NCBI GenBank assembly: GCA_002479245.1
Contig: DLMG01000265.1
Coordinates: 1-10,968, forward strand
Length of the DNA: 10,968 bases
Source of the DNA: Verrucomicrobia subdivision 3 bacterium UBA7542
Lineage (GTDB): Bacteria > Verrucomicrobiota > Verrucomicrobiia > Limisphaerales > UBA11358
Reading direction: 5' to 3'
The notes beneath the pieces were generated by a model. It worked only from the letters and a program-made list of their open reading frames with translations, was not told where the DNA came from and ran no database searches. Shown in pieces: positions 1 through 5,768 of the stretch. Each line of letters begins with the position of its first letter. Position 1 is the first letter of the stretch. Made by a program: the position numbers and the translations under genes.

Positions 1-104
1 TTAAGCAACGCGGCAATGGCGGCCTGTTCAGTCACGGCTTCGACCGAGCTGTTGATTTCCCGGCCGGTGGCTGTCTCCCGGGCTGAATAAGCAAATGATG
101 GCAT
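1..104 (-). CDS. Type II secretion / type IV pilus F family protein (GspF/PilC-like), N-terminal fragment
   Basis: The reading frame opens at ATG 104-102 and stays open for 34 codons to the left edge, so only the N-terminus is present. It begins MPSFAYSARE, continues with a TGREI segment and then an acidic, Ala-rich helix (VEAVTEQAAIAALL). This is the usual opening of GspF/PilC proteins: a short 'F-x-Y-x-A-R/D' strand, a 'G-R/K-x-[IV]' turn, then an 'A-x-[ST]-E-x-x-A-x-x-x-L' helix. Family members are polytopic inner-membrane platform proteins of type II secretion or type IV pilus machines, with the cytoplasmic domain first. An AAAGG purine run lies only one base before the ATG, which is unusually close. 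The gene is divergent from the porin and shares the 105-510 spacer with it. The call rests on 34 residues, so the subfamily (gspF or pilC) cannot be decided. Confidence 0.6.
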   Translation of the reverse strand, partial: MPSFAYSARETATGREINSSVEAVTEQAAIAALL

Positions 105-344
105 ACCTTTGATTTAGTAATAAAACCGCCCACAAAACTCACCCCAATCGCAACCCTGCAATTGGGCTTCCGCCTTCTGACAAAGCACAATTTGTTCCAG
201 TCCGGCTTGCTAAAATCCGATGCAGCAGAATCCATAACTTCCAAAGACCAGCCTGGTTATGAATGCCTGAACTTCACACAACCACTGCACATAATTTTGG
301 ATTGGAACATTGGCAATCGTTGCAATTCATTGATTTCAAGAATG

Positions 345-380
345 TTACAACAATGTGATTCCCCAAAAAAAATGTTGTAA
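345..380. promoter_or_regulatory. Candidate operator: 8-base perfect inverted repeat upstream of the porin
   Basis: TTACAACA at 345-352 is the exact reverse complement of TGTTGTAA at 373-380, with 20 bases between and centres 28 bases apart. The right half overlaps the proposed -35 hexamer (375-380), the position expected for a repressor site. It could also be chance in AT-rich DNA. No regulator is encoded nearby. Confidence 0.3.
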
Positions 381-403
381 AAAAAATGGAATTCTCCTAT
401 TTT
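375..403 (+). promoter_or_regulatory. Candidate sigma70-type promoter of the porin gene
   Basis: TTGTAA (375-380) and TATTTT (398-403) are separated by exactly 17 bases and each matches 4 of 6 consensus positions. Transcription would begin near 410, giving a leader of about 100 bases containing all three hairpins described at 414-466. Other weak -35/-10 pairs exist in this AT-rich stretch, so this is a best guess. Confidence 0.35.
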
Positions 404-413
404 CATTGCAATT

Positions 414-466
414 GCACCATTTGGTGCCGGGGCAAATGGGTTTTTGCCCTGAAGTGCAGAGGCACT
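414..466 (+). promoter_or_regulatory. Structured porin mRNA leader: three consecutive hairpins
   Basis: Three stem-loops follow one another: GCACC-ATTT-GGTGC (414-427); a 7-bp stem GGGCAAA (430-436) with TTTGCCC (443-449); and AGTGC-AGAG-GCACT (453-466). A competing pairing is possible: GGTGCC (423-428) can pair with GGCACT (461-466), five Watson-Crick pairs plus one wobble, which would break hairpins 1 and 3. The Shine-Dalgarno lies 34 bases downstream. It could protect the mRNA 5' end, as long leaders of major outer-membrane protein genes often do, or act as a switch. No known riboswitch class is recognised. Confidence 0.4.
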
Positions 467-499
467 AAAAAACAGAAACCAATTAAAACAAACAACATC

Positions 500-504
500 G
501 GAGG
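500..504 (+). promoter_or_regulatory. Strong ribosome binding site of the porin gene
   Basis: GGAGG lies six bases before the ATG at 511, the best Shine-Dalgarno in the window. It fixes the porin start and fits high expression. Bases 500-508 (GGAGGAACC) are also the exact complement of 7434-7442; see the small-RNA candidate. Confidence 0.75.
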
Positions 505-510
505 AACCAG

Positions 511-1836
511 ATGAAGTTTAATAAATGGACAGTCGGTCTCGCAGCCATCGGGGTGGTCAGCCTTGCGTCGGCGGCTCGCGCAGACGAAGCAAAAATGAGC
601 CAAGTGCAAACCGCGCTCTCGAACACCACCATCAGTGGTTATGTCAGCGCCTCGTTCAACTGGGCCTTGAGCCCGGGCGGAAACGGTTATCAATACTCAC
701 CAGCGGCTGGAATTCCCTACCAGGGCGGCAAGCAGGACGGTTTCAACCTTGACGTGGTGAAGCTGTCCATTTCCAAGCCGCAGGACGAATCACCGTGGGC
801 TTCCGGCTATCAGGTGGATTTGATCTTCGGCCCGGATGCGGTTAACTATAATACGTCAGCCAACGCCAAGGGCTCTTATGTAAACTACTATGGCAACGAG
901 TATGGCACCTATCCAGACTTCGCGATTAAGCAGGCGTATGTGGCGTTGCAGACGCCGGTGGGCAACGGGATTAACTGGAAGGTGGGCGTGTTTGACTCGC
1001 CCATCGGCTACGAATCCTTCGATGCCGGCAACGATCCGAATTACACCCGTTCCTGGGGTAATGCGATTGAGCCAACGGAGTTAACCGGTGTCCTGGCTTC
1101 TTACAAGTTCTGTGATGAATTCTCCCTCACGGCCGGCATTGCCAATACGTTGATGGCGGGAATTAATACCAGGTCTGATTCTTATTTTGACGGCCAAAGC
1201 AAGGATTGGCACAAGGCATTCCTGGCTTCGGCAACGTTCACGACGCCGAGTTCATGGGGTTGGGCGGCGGGTTCATCGCTCTATGCTGGCATCGTTTATG
1301 GATTTAACGGCCAGGATAATAATGGCACTGGTTACCACCAGGGCGGCGATCAGATCAACTACTATGCTGGCGCGACGTTGAACACACCGTGCAAGCAGTT
1401 GACGTTGGGCGCGGCCTTCGATTACGCACAAAACTATGGTGGCGGGTACCAGGATGATTATTATTATAGCTCCACCGATTATTATTATGAAACCAGTTAT
1501 GGAGACGTCATGGCCCTCGGTTTGTATGCAACTGTTAAGGCCACGGACAAGTTGAGCTTCAATGCACGCGCAGAGTATGTGTATGGGAAATCCCGTTATG
1601 TCGATAATGGATATGATGAAGGTGGTTACAGCTCTGCCGATCATTCCAGCGCAGACGGGTTTGAACTCACCGGCACGGTGGAGTATGACCTGTGGGTGAA
1701 CGTAATCAGCAGGCTGGAATTGCGCTGGGATCATGCCAATATTAATTACTCACCGCTTGGTATGAACGGTGAAGACGGGTATCTTGACCACAAAAACTCC
1801 GTCGGCTTCTACGCGAACGTCATTTACAAGTTCTAA
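511..1836 (+). CDS. Outer-membrane beta-barrel porin, OmpL-like (bbp2 type)
   Basis: A 441-residue exported barrel protein, expected to form a passive diffusion channel in the outer membrane. Residues 1-24 are a signal peptide: MKFNK, a hydrophobic core, and an A-R-A cleavage site before D25. The mature protein opens with an ISGYVSASFNW strand and consists of alternating-polarity strands separated by Gly/Asn/Tyr-rich loops, ending ...FYANVIYKF, with the terminal Phe that BamA recognises. The pattern resembles the 'putative beta-barrel porin-2, OmpL-like' family frequent in Verrucomicrobiota and Planctomycetota; no search was done. Two Tyr-rich runs at 317-319 and 324-326 lie in a presumed external loop encoded by near-identical GATTATTATTAT blocks. 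The GGAGG at 500-504 decides the start. It appears monocistronic: its own leader upstream, an intrinsic terminator 18 bases after the stop. Substrate specificity cannot be read from the sequence. Confidence 0.85.
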   Translation: MKFNKWTVGLAAIGVVSLASAARADEAKMSQVQTALSNTTISGYVSASFNWALSPGGNGYQYSPAAGIPYQGGKQDGFNLDVVKLSISKPQDESPWASGYQVDLIFGPDAVNYNTSANAKGSYVNYYGNEYGTYPDFAIKQAYVALQTPVGNGINWKVGVFDSPIGYESFDAGNDPNYTRSWGNAIEPTELTGVLASYKFCDEFSLTAGIANTLMAGINTRSDSYFDGQSKDWHKAFLASATFTTPSSWGWAAGSSLYAGIVYGFNGQDNNGTGYHQGGDQINYYAGATLNTPCKQLTLGAAFDYAQNYGGGYQDDYYYSSTDYYYETSYGDVMALGLYATVKATDKLSFNARAEYVYGKSRYVDNGYDEGGYSSADHSSADGFELTGTVEYDLWVNVISRLELRWDHANINYSPLGMNGEDGYLDHKNSVGFYANVIYKF

Positions 1837-1854
1837 TCTGATTTAGAACCTTTC

Positions 1855-1890
1855 GCCCTTTCCGGCAAAACCGGAAGGGGCTTTTTGTTT
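1855..1890 (+). terminator. Rho-independent terminator of the porin gene
   Basis: An 11-bp stem (GCCCTTTCCGG at 1855-1865 with CCGGAAGGGGC at 1871-1881, one G-U pair), a five-base loop CAAAA, then TTTTTGTTT. It begins 18 bases after the porin stop codon. Confidence 0.92.
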
Positions 1891-2016
1891 CATCCGTAAG
1901 ACCGGCGTCGCGCCTGTCTCAAAAATCCAAGCAGCCTCTTTTCAGAAACAACGGTCGCCGCCATGCCCCATCACCAATTGGAGAGTGAGATGACGCCCGC
2001 TATCTCCGTGACCCTC

Positions 2017-2086
2017 GTAGCCGCGGACGTCAGTCCGCGCGCTTGGAGTCCCATGAAAGTCTGCGCCGACTCACGTCGGCGGCTAC
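2017..2086. repeat. REPIN-like element A: two inverted hairpin arms
   Basis: Seventy bases bounded by GTAGCC (2017-2022) and its complement GGCTAC (2081-2086). The left arm contains the hairpin GCGGAC-GTCA-GTCCGC (2023-2038); the right arm contains GCCGAC-TCAC-GTCGGC (2065-2080). Read on the opposite strand, the right arm matches the left at 19 of 22 positions. Two of the three differences are the two partners of one base pair (G-C against C-G), so both hairpins stay intact; the third is in the loop. Two inverted REP-like hairpins around a 26-base centre is the architecture of REPINs, which are mobilised in trans by RAYT transposases. No transposase is in this window. Confidence 0.65.
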
Positions 2087-2150
2087 ATCGGGCGCAACCG
2101 GAGGCCTGGGGTCAGGACACTGCTGCCAATGCACCAGGCTGCGTCCGCAA

Positions 2151-2217
2151 GGAACGCCGGATTCATCCGGCAGGTGAACAACCAGCGCCTGTTACTGCCG
2201 GATAAATCCGGCGTTCC
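2151..2217. repeat. REPIN-like element B: second, unrelated inverted hairpin pair
   Basis: Two 22-base arms, 2151-2172 and 2196-2217, are inverted copies matching at 21 of 22 positions, around a 23-base centre. Each arm begins (or ends) with GGAAC/GTTCC and holds a hairpin: GCCGGA-TTCA-TCCGGC on the left, GCCGGA-TAAA-TCCGGC on the right. The single mismatch is in the loop. The sequence is unrelated to element A, 64 bases upstream, though the architecture and size are almost the same. Confidence 0.65.
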
Positions 2218-2260
2218 GGTGGTGATGTCGAGGTGCGCCCCCACACCTGCATTTCAAAAC

Positions 2261-2289
2261 TTGGCTTCCCTCGCGCTTCTGCTGATAAT
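2261..2289 (+). promoter_or_regulatory. Candidate metF promoter giving a near-leaderless mRNA
   Basis: TTGGCT (2261-2266) and GATAAT (2284-2289) are exactly 17 bases apart, matching 4/6 and 5/6 of the sigma70 consensus. Transcription would start around 2296, at most about five bases before the metF ATG at 2301. This agrees with the lack of any Shine-Dalgarno before metF. Confidence 0.5.
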
Positions 2290-2300
2290 CCGCCCTCCAA

Positions 2301-3188
2301 ATGCAATTCATCCGTGACATTTACACGGCGAAACACGCGGCCGGCCGGCCGGTCATCTCCTTTGAATTTTTCCCGCCGAAAACCGGCGAGGGCGACCGCA
2401 ATCTTCTGGAAAAGCAAATCCCCGCCCTGCTTGAGGCCAAGCCCGATTATTGCTCCGTCACCTACGGGGCGGGCGGCAGCACACGCGACAAAACGCTGAT
2501 GATTGTGGAGCGCATTCAGCGGCAGCACGGGCTAATCGCGCTGGCGCATCTCACTTGCGTCAATCACACCCGCGGGCAGGTGCGCGAGCTTTTGGAAAAA
2601 ATCCGCTCGCTGGGTTGTAAAAATATTCTCGCGCTGCGCGGAGATCCGCCCGACGGCGGCGAATTTCAGCCAACGCCGGGCGGCTTCGAATTCGCCGCGC
2701 AACTCGTCAAGTTCATCCGCGAATCGGGCGATTTTTCCATCGGCGCCGCCGGTTTTCCCGAAGGCCACATCGCCTGCCAGGACGGCAAACACGCCGATTG
2801 GCGGCATTTGAAGGAAAAAACGGACGCCGGCGCGGATTTCATCCTCACGCAATTGTTTTTCGACAACGCCGACTATTTTGAATTTCGCGATTATGTTGCC
2901 GGCAAACTTGGTGTCGGCGTGCCGCTCGTGCCCGGCATCATTCCGATTTTGAGCGCGTCGCAAATCACGAAATTCACACAGCTTTGTGGCGCGAAAATTC
3001 CGCCGCCACTCCGTTCCAAACTCGATCAACTGGCAGGCAAGGACGAAGCCGCCGCGGAATTTGGCATCGAATACGCCACGAAACAGTGCGAGGAATTGCT
3101 GCGCGCCGGCGCACCGGGGCTGCATTTTTACACGTTGAACAAATCGCGCTCGACCGTGCGGGTCTTGAAAAATCTCGGTCTGGCCTGA
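2301..3188 (+). CDS. metF: 5,10-methylenetetrahydrofolate reductase
   Basis: Cytoplasmic FAD-dependent TIM-barrel enzyme that reduces 5,10-methylene-THF to 5-methyl-THF with NAD(P)H, supplying the methyl group for methionine synthesis. Its 295 residues match the usual bacterial length. Diagnostic segments in order: SFEFFPPK (20-27) with the conserved catalytic Glu at 22; SVTYGAGGSTRDKT (52-65); HLTC (83-86); LALRGDPP (110-117) with the FAD-region Asp115; TQLFFD (183-188) with Gln184, equivalent to the folate-binding Gln of E. coli MetF; PGIIPI (211-216); and GLHFYTLN (273-280). The start is the first ATG after an in-frame TAA at 2286-2288, and the protein aligns from the beginning. No Shine-Dalgarno precedes it. 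It is a lone gene, convergent with mlaD, with the gap filled by a REPIN-like element. A PPP run at 234-236 is a potential slow site for translation. Confidence 0.97.
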   Translation: MQFIRDIYTAKHAAGRPVISFEFFPPKTGEGDRNLLEKQIPALLEAKPDYCSVTYGAGGSTRDKTLMIVERIQRQHGLIALAHLTCVNHTRGQVRELLEKIRSLGCKNILALRGDPPDGGEFQPTPGGFEFAAQLVKFIRESGDFSIGAAGFPEGHIACQDGKHADWRHLKEKTDAGADFILTQLFFDNADYFEFRDYVAGKLGVGVPLVPGIIPILSASQITKFTQLCGAKIPPPLRSKLDQLAGKDEAAAEFGIEYATKQCEELLRAGAPGLHFYTLNKSRSTVRVLKNLGLA

Positions 3189-3309
3189 AGCGGAGCGCGA
3201 GTTGTCTCAACTCGCAGCAGATGCCCGCGCGGAAAGAAGTCCGTAAAATTCCCCAACGAAGGCGCGCAATTCGTCTGTGCTGCGGCTTGAGACAAGCCGC
3301 GTTCCGATT
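3188..3309. repeat. REPIN-like element C filling the metF/mlaD convergent gap
   Basis: Left arm 3188-3218 and right arm 3279-3309 are inverted copies over 31 bases with six mismatches. Each carries an 8-bp stem with a three-base loop: GCGAGTTG-TCT-CAACTCGC (3197-3215) and GCGGCTTG-AGA-CAAGCCGC (3282-3300). Four mismatches form two adjacent compensatory base-pair changes, so both hairpins remain perfect; the other two are outside the stems. The arms reach into the last base of the metF stop codon and two bases of the mlaD stop codon, so the whole gap is the element. No U-run follows either hairpin, so it is not a classic terminator, though it may protect both mRNA 3' ends. Confidence 0.65.
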
Positions 3310-4258
3310 AAAACAAATTGTTCGCCATGATCCCGATGACACTCAACGGTCCCTGGTCTTCCAAACCATCGGCCATTTTATCCAGTTTTTGCAGCGAGAG
3401 CTTGGCGTTTTTGTAGAATTCCTGGTCGTTGACGAGTTTGCCGACCGTGCCTTGTCCCTGATTGACCTTCTGCAAAATCTGGTTGAGATTTGTCATTGAA
3501 GCGGTGGTTTCGTTGTAGAGCGTTTCGTCGGTCGCCAGCCTGCCGAGGGTGCCCCGGCCGGCGCTGACGCCGCTGACGACCTGGCGCACCTCGGCCACGG
3601 TGTCTTGCAAATTGGTCACCGTCGTCAGCGCAGAAGCATAAAGCGAATCTTGATAAATGAGTTTGCCGACCGTGCCCTGCCCGCCCGCAATCTGGCCGGA
3701 AATGTTTTCAATGTTGGAAATGGCCCCGCTGATGTGGCCGCTGTTCTGTTTGACGAAATCAACCAGCGGACCCAGCAGATTATTGATGGTGTCGGGCGTG
3801 AAGCTCTTGGTGAGGTTTTGAATGCCGGTCGTAGCGCCGTCGAGCTTGGTCATGATGGCATTAAGGTCGGGCTGCTCCTCGGTGACGAGCACCGTCCCGC
3901 CAGCCGCGCGCGGCGCGTCGGGCGTGCCAAAATCAATGGCCACAAAATTTTGTCCCATCAAGCCGGTGAATTTAATGACCGCCTTGCTGTCCGTCTTCAC
4001 GACCGCGTCGGAATGAAGCTTCATCGTGACCGTGACCTTGTTGCCGGCCAGTGCGATTTTTTCGACCCGGCCGATTTCCACCCCGGCCATTTTTACGCTG
4101 TTGCCGACCTTCAAGTCCTGCACGGTGTCAAACAAGGCGCTGACGTGGTAGCCCCCATGGAAGGATTCCATGCTGCCGAGTGTTTCCATGATGAGGAAGG
4201 CGGCGAAAATGACGAGGACGACAAATACGCCCAATCGGGTTTCCAGTGAATTTTTCAT
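3308..4258 (-). CDS. mlaD: MlaD/Mce-family lipid-transport substrate-binding protein
   Basis: Inner-membrane-anchored periplasmic protein that forms the lipid-binding ring of an MlaFED-type ABC transporter. Residues 9-28 are one N-terminal membrane anchor. Residues about 37-112 are the MCE domain: FDTVQDLKVGNSVKMAGVEIG, then G-R-V-E-K-I, K-V-T-V-T-M-K-L, and K-F-T-G-L-M-G-Q-N-F. The rest is a long tail, predicted helical, with three repeats of G-[QR]-G-T-[VL]-G-[KR]-L at 193-200, 234-241 and 268-275, typical of longer Mce proteins. At 316 residues it is much longer than E. coli MlaD (about 180), so its tail may extend the hydrophobic channel across the periplasm. It is the last gene of the operon, 11 bases after mlaF, with no clear Shine-Dalgarno. 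Confidence 0.9.
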   Translation of the reverse strand: MKNSLETRLGVFVVLVIFAAFLIMETLGSMESFHGGYHVSALFDTVQDLKVGNSVKMAGVEIGRVEKIALAGNKVTVTMKLHSDAVVKTDSKAVIKFTGLMGQNFVAIDFGTPDAPRAAGGTVLVTEEQPDLNAIMTKLDGATTGIQNLTKSFTPDTINNLLGPLVDFVKQNSGHISGAISNIENISGQIAGGQGTVGKLIYQDSLYASALTTVTNLQDTVAEVRQVVSGVSAGRGTLGRLATDETLYNETTASMTNLNQILQKVNQGQGTVGKLVNDQEFYKNAKLSLQKLDKMADGLEDQGPLSVIGIMANNLF

Positions 4259-4269
4259 AAATTTTGAGA

Positions 4270-5028
4270 TTAAGGTTCGCGTTTAAAGTCGGCATGCAAA
4301 AAATTTTGGACGAGCGGGTCGTTGTAACGTTTTACTTCATCCGGTGTGCCGATGGTGAGAATGCGGCCTTCGTTGATGACGGCCATGCGGCCGGCCACGC
4401 CAAACGCGAGGTCGCGGTCATGCGTTACCACGAGTGACGTGACGTGAATGCGCTGCTGGAGATGGAGAATTTCCTCGCCAATGACCACGGACGAAAGCGG
4501 ATCAAGCTCGCTCGTCGGCTCGTCGTAAAGGATCAGTTGCGGCTCGATGACCAGTGCGCGGGCAATGGCGACGCGCTTTTTCATGCCACCGGAAAGTTCA
4601 CTGGGCATTTTGTCCTCGGTGCCTTTGAGGCCGACATCTTCAAGCATTTCAGCGACGATGCGCGCGATTTCCTCCGGCGGTTTGAGCCGGTGCTCGCTCA
4701 AGTAAAGCCCGACATTTTCACCGACCGTCAGCGAGTTGAGCAGCGCGCCGGACTGGAACACCATCGCGAGCCGGTATTTGCTGGCGATTTCCGGTGATTG
4801 GATGGATTCGCCATTGATGAGGATTTCGCCGGCGTCCGGCGGTTCGAGACCGATAAGTTGCTTGAGCAGCACACTTTTGCCGCTGCCGCTCGGTCCCATG
4901 ATGACAAAAATTTCGCCGGGCTGGACCTCAAAATCAATGCCCCGGAGCACCGCCTGCCCGTCAAAGCTCTTGCGCAGGCCGCACACCTGGAGGCTGACGC
5001 CGGAATGGTTGTTGGTTGAACTGTTCAT
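4270..5028 (-). CDS. mlaF: ABC transporter ATP-binding protein, MlaF type
   Basis: Cytoplasmic ATPase driving the MlaE/MlaD lipid transporter. All nucleotide-binding motifs are intact in 252 residues: Walker A GPSGSGKS (45-52), Q-loop Gln92 in MVFQSGAL, signature LSGGMKKR (145-152), Walker B LILYDE (165-170) with catalytic Glu170, D-loop SELDP, and H-loop His203 in VVTHD. The 'FQSGALLNSLTVGENV' region and the LSGGMKKR signature, with M-K-K-R after SGG, are typical of the Mla/Ttg2/Mkl subgroup. The start codon shares one base with the mlaE stop (TAATG), implying coupled translation and equal amounts. Partners are MlaE and MlaD on either side; no MlaB (STAS domain) gene is present here, although E. 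coli MlaF needs MlaB for full activity. Confidence 0.95.
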   Translation of the reverse strand: MNSSTNNHSGVSLQVCGLRKSFDGQAVLRGIDFEVQPGEIFVIMGPSGSGKSVLLKQLIGLEPPDAGEILINGESIQSPEIASKYRLAMVFQSGALLNSLTVGENVGLYLSEHRLKPPEEIARIVAEMLEDVGLKGTEDKMPSELSGGMKKRVAIARALVIEPQLILYDEPTSELDPLSSVVIGEEILHLQQRIHVTSLVVTHDRDLAFGVAGRMAVINEGRILTIGTPDEVKRYNDPLVQNFLHADFKREP

Positions 5029-5765
5029 TATTTCAACAGAACCCGCGTGAGCATGTAGTCAAAAATCACGATCAGGACGATGGAATTGACGACGGCTTTC
5101 GTGACCGAGCGGCCAATGCCACGCGGCCCGCCGATGGTCGCCAGGCCTTGATGGCATGAGACCACCCCGATGATCAGCGCAAAGCAAAAACTTTTGAACA
5201 CGCCGTTGGCCACATCCTTCAATTCCACCACGTCGCGCAAGTTGGCCCAAAAAGCCTGGAACGGAATCGCGATGTGGCTGTTGGTGTCGGCGATGACCGC
5301 GCCACCCAGCCAGCCGACCAGGATGCCAAAAACCACCAGCATCGGCAGCGCCACTGCAATGGCCAGCAGTCGCGGCAGCACCAGGTAATGAACCGGGTTG
5401 ATGTTCATGGTGCGCAACGCGTCAATCTCCTGATAAACGCGCATGGAGCCGATTTCGGCCGCCATGGCCGAGCCGATGCGACCGGCGATGAGAATGGCCA
5501 TCATCACCGGCGCCAGTTCCTTGGCCATCGAGATGCCAACAATGCCGCCGACGGCGCTGGCCAGGCCGCGTTCGACAAGCACCGGGCCGGTTTGCAACGC
5601 AATGACCGCGCCGATGAAAAACGACAGCACGCAAACCATCAGCAGGCTGGCGTTGCCGATTTCAAAGAATTGGTCAAAGACTTTCTGCCGCTGCCGCCAT
5701 GCCTGCGGCAGGGACAGCAGCGTGCGCCAAAACAACAGGAAAATTTCGCCGATGTTTTCAAACAT
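5028..5765 (-). CDS. mlaE: ABC transporter permease, MlaE type
   Basis: Polytopic inner-membrane permease (245 residues) of the Mla/Mce lipid transporter. After an interfacial N-terminal helix (residues about 1-35) come hydrophobic segments at roughly 40-60, 70-98, 128-158, 188-208 and 220-242. Family hallmarks are visible: a GP-V-L-V-E-R-G-L region, K-E-L-A-P-V (82-87), AGRIGSAMAAEIGSMRV (94-110), the E-I-D-A-L motif (113-117) that forms the coupling helix contacting the ATPase, and a GPRGIGRSVTKAVV segment near the C-terminus. It begins three bases after the upstream repeat-protein gene and its stop overlaps the mlaF start, so all are one operon. No strong Shine-Dalgarno is seen; translation is probably coupled. 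Confidence 0.95.
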   Translation of the reverse strand: MFENIGEIFLLFWRTLLSLPQAWRQRQKVFDQFFEIGNASLLMVCVLSFFIGAVIALQTGPVLVERGLASAVGGIVGISMAKELAPVMMAILIAGRIGSAMAAEIGSMRVYQEIDALRTMNINPVHYLVLPRLLAIAVALPMLVVFGILVGWLGGAVIADTNSHIAIPFQAFWANLRDVVELKDVANGVFKSFCFALIIGVVSCHQGLATIGGPRGIGRSVTKAVVNSIVLIVIFDYMLTRVLLK

Positions 5766-5768
5766 AAT

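Larger units (their letters stand above)
105..510. other. Divergent regulatory spacer between the GspF-like gene and the porin gene
   Basis: About 400 bases without a convincing gene, clearly richer in A/T than the flanking genes. Short open frames on both strands show no recognisable protein features. The right half holds the porin control signals listed separately: an 8-base inverted repeat, a sigma70-like promoter, three consecutive hairpins and a strong Shine-Dalgarno. I see nothing specific in 105-300 beyond AT-rich sequence that must contain the promoter of the leftward gene. Confidence 0.6.
1891..2300. other. Intergenic region between porin terminator and metF, carrying two REPIN-like elements
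   Basis: No convincing gene. The open frames here run through the palindromic repeats and show no domain or conserved composition. I see nothing notable in 1891-2016 or 2087-2150. The two hairpin-pair repeats (2017-2086, 2151-2217) and a metF promoter (2261-2289) account for the rest. Confidence 0.6.

Noticed and set aside
32..244. Minus-strand open frame of 70 residues at the left end
   Set aside because: It overlaps the GspF-like N-terminus in another frame, has no family pattern and runs into the AT-rich regulatory spacer.
2017..2217. Possible CRISPR array from the repeated palindromic segments
   Set aside because: The repeats are two different inverted pairs, not direct repeats with regular spacers, and there are no cas genes.
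1963..2317. Plus-strand open frames of 80 and 62 residues before metF
   Set aside because: They run through the two palindromic repeats, giving Arg/Pro-rich nonsense, and have no Shine-Dalgarno.
3196..3301. Pair of intrinsic terminators between metF and mlaD
   Set aside because: The hairpins are strong but no T-run follows either in the matching direction, and their arm-to-arm inverted symmetry fits a repeat element better.
3605..4249. Plus-strand open frame of 214 residues opposite mlaD
   Set aside because: It is a shadow of the well-supported MCE-domain protein, with repeated H-D-R-rich composition and no recognisable motif.
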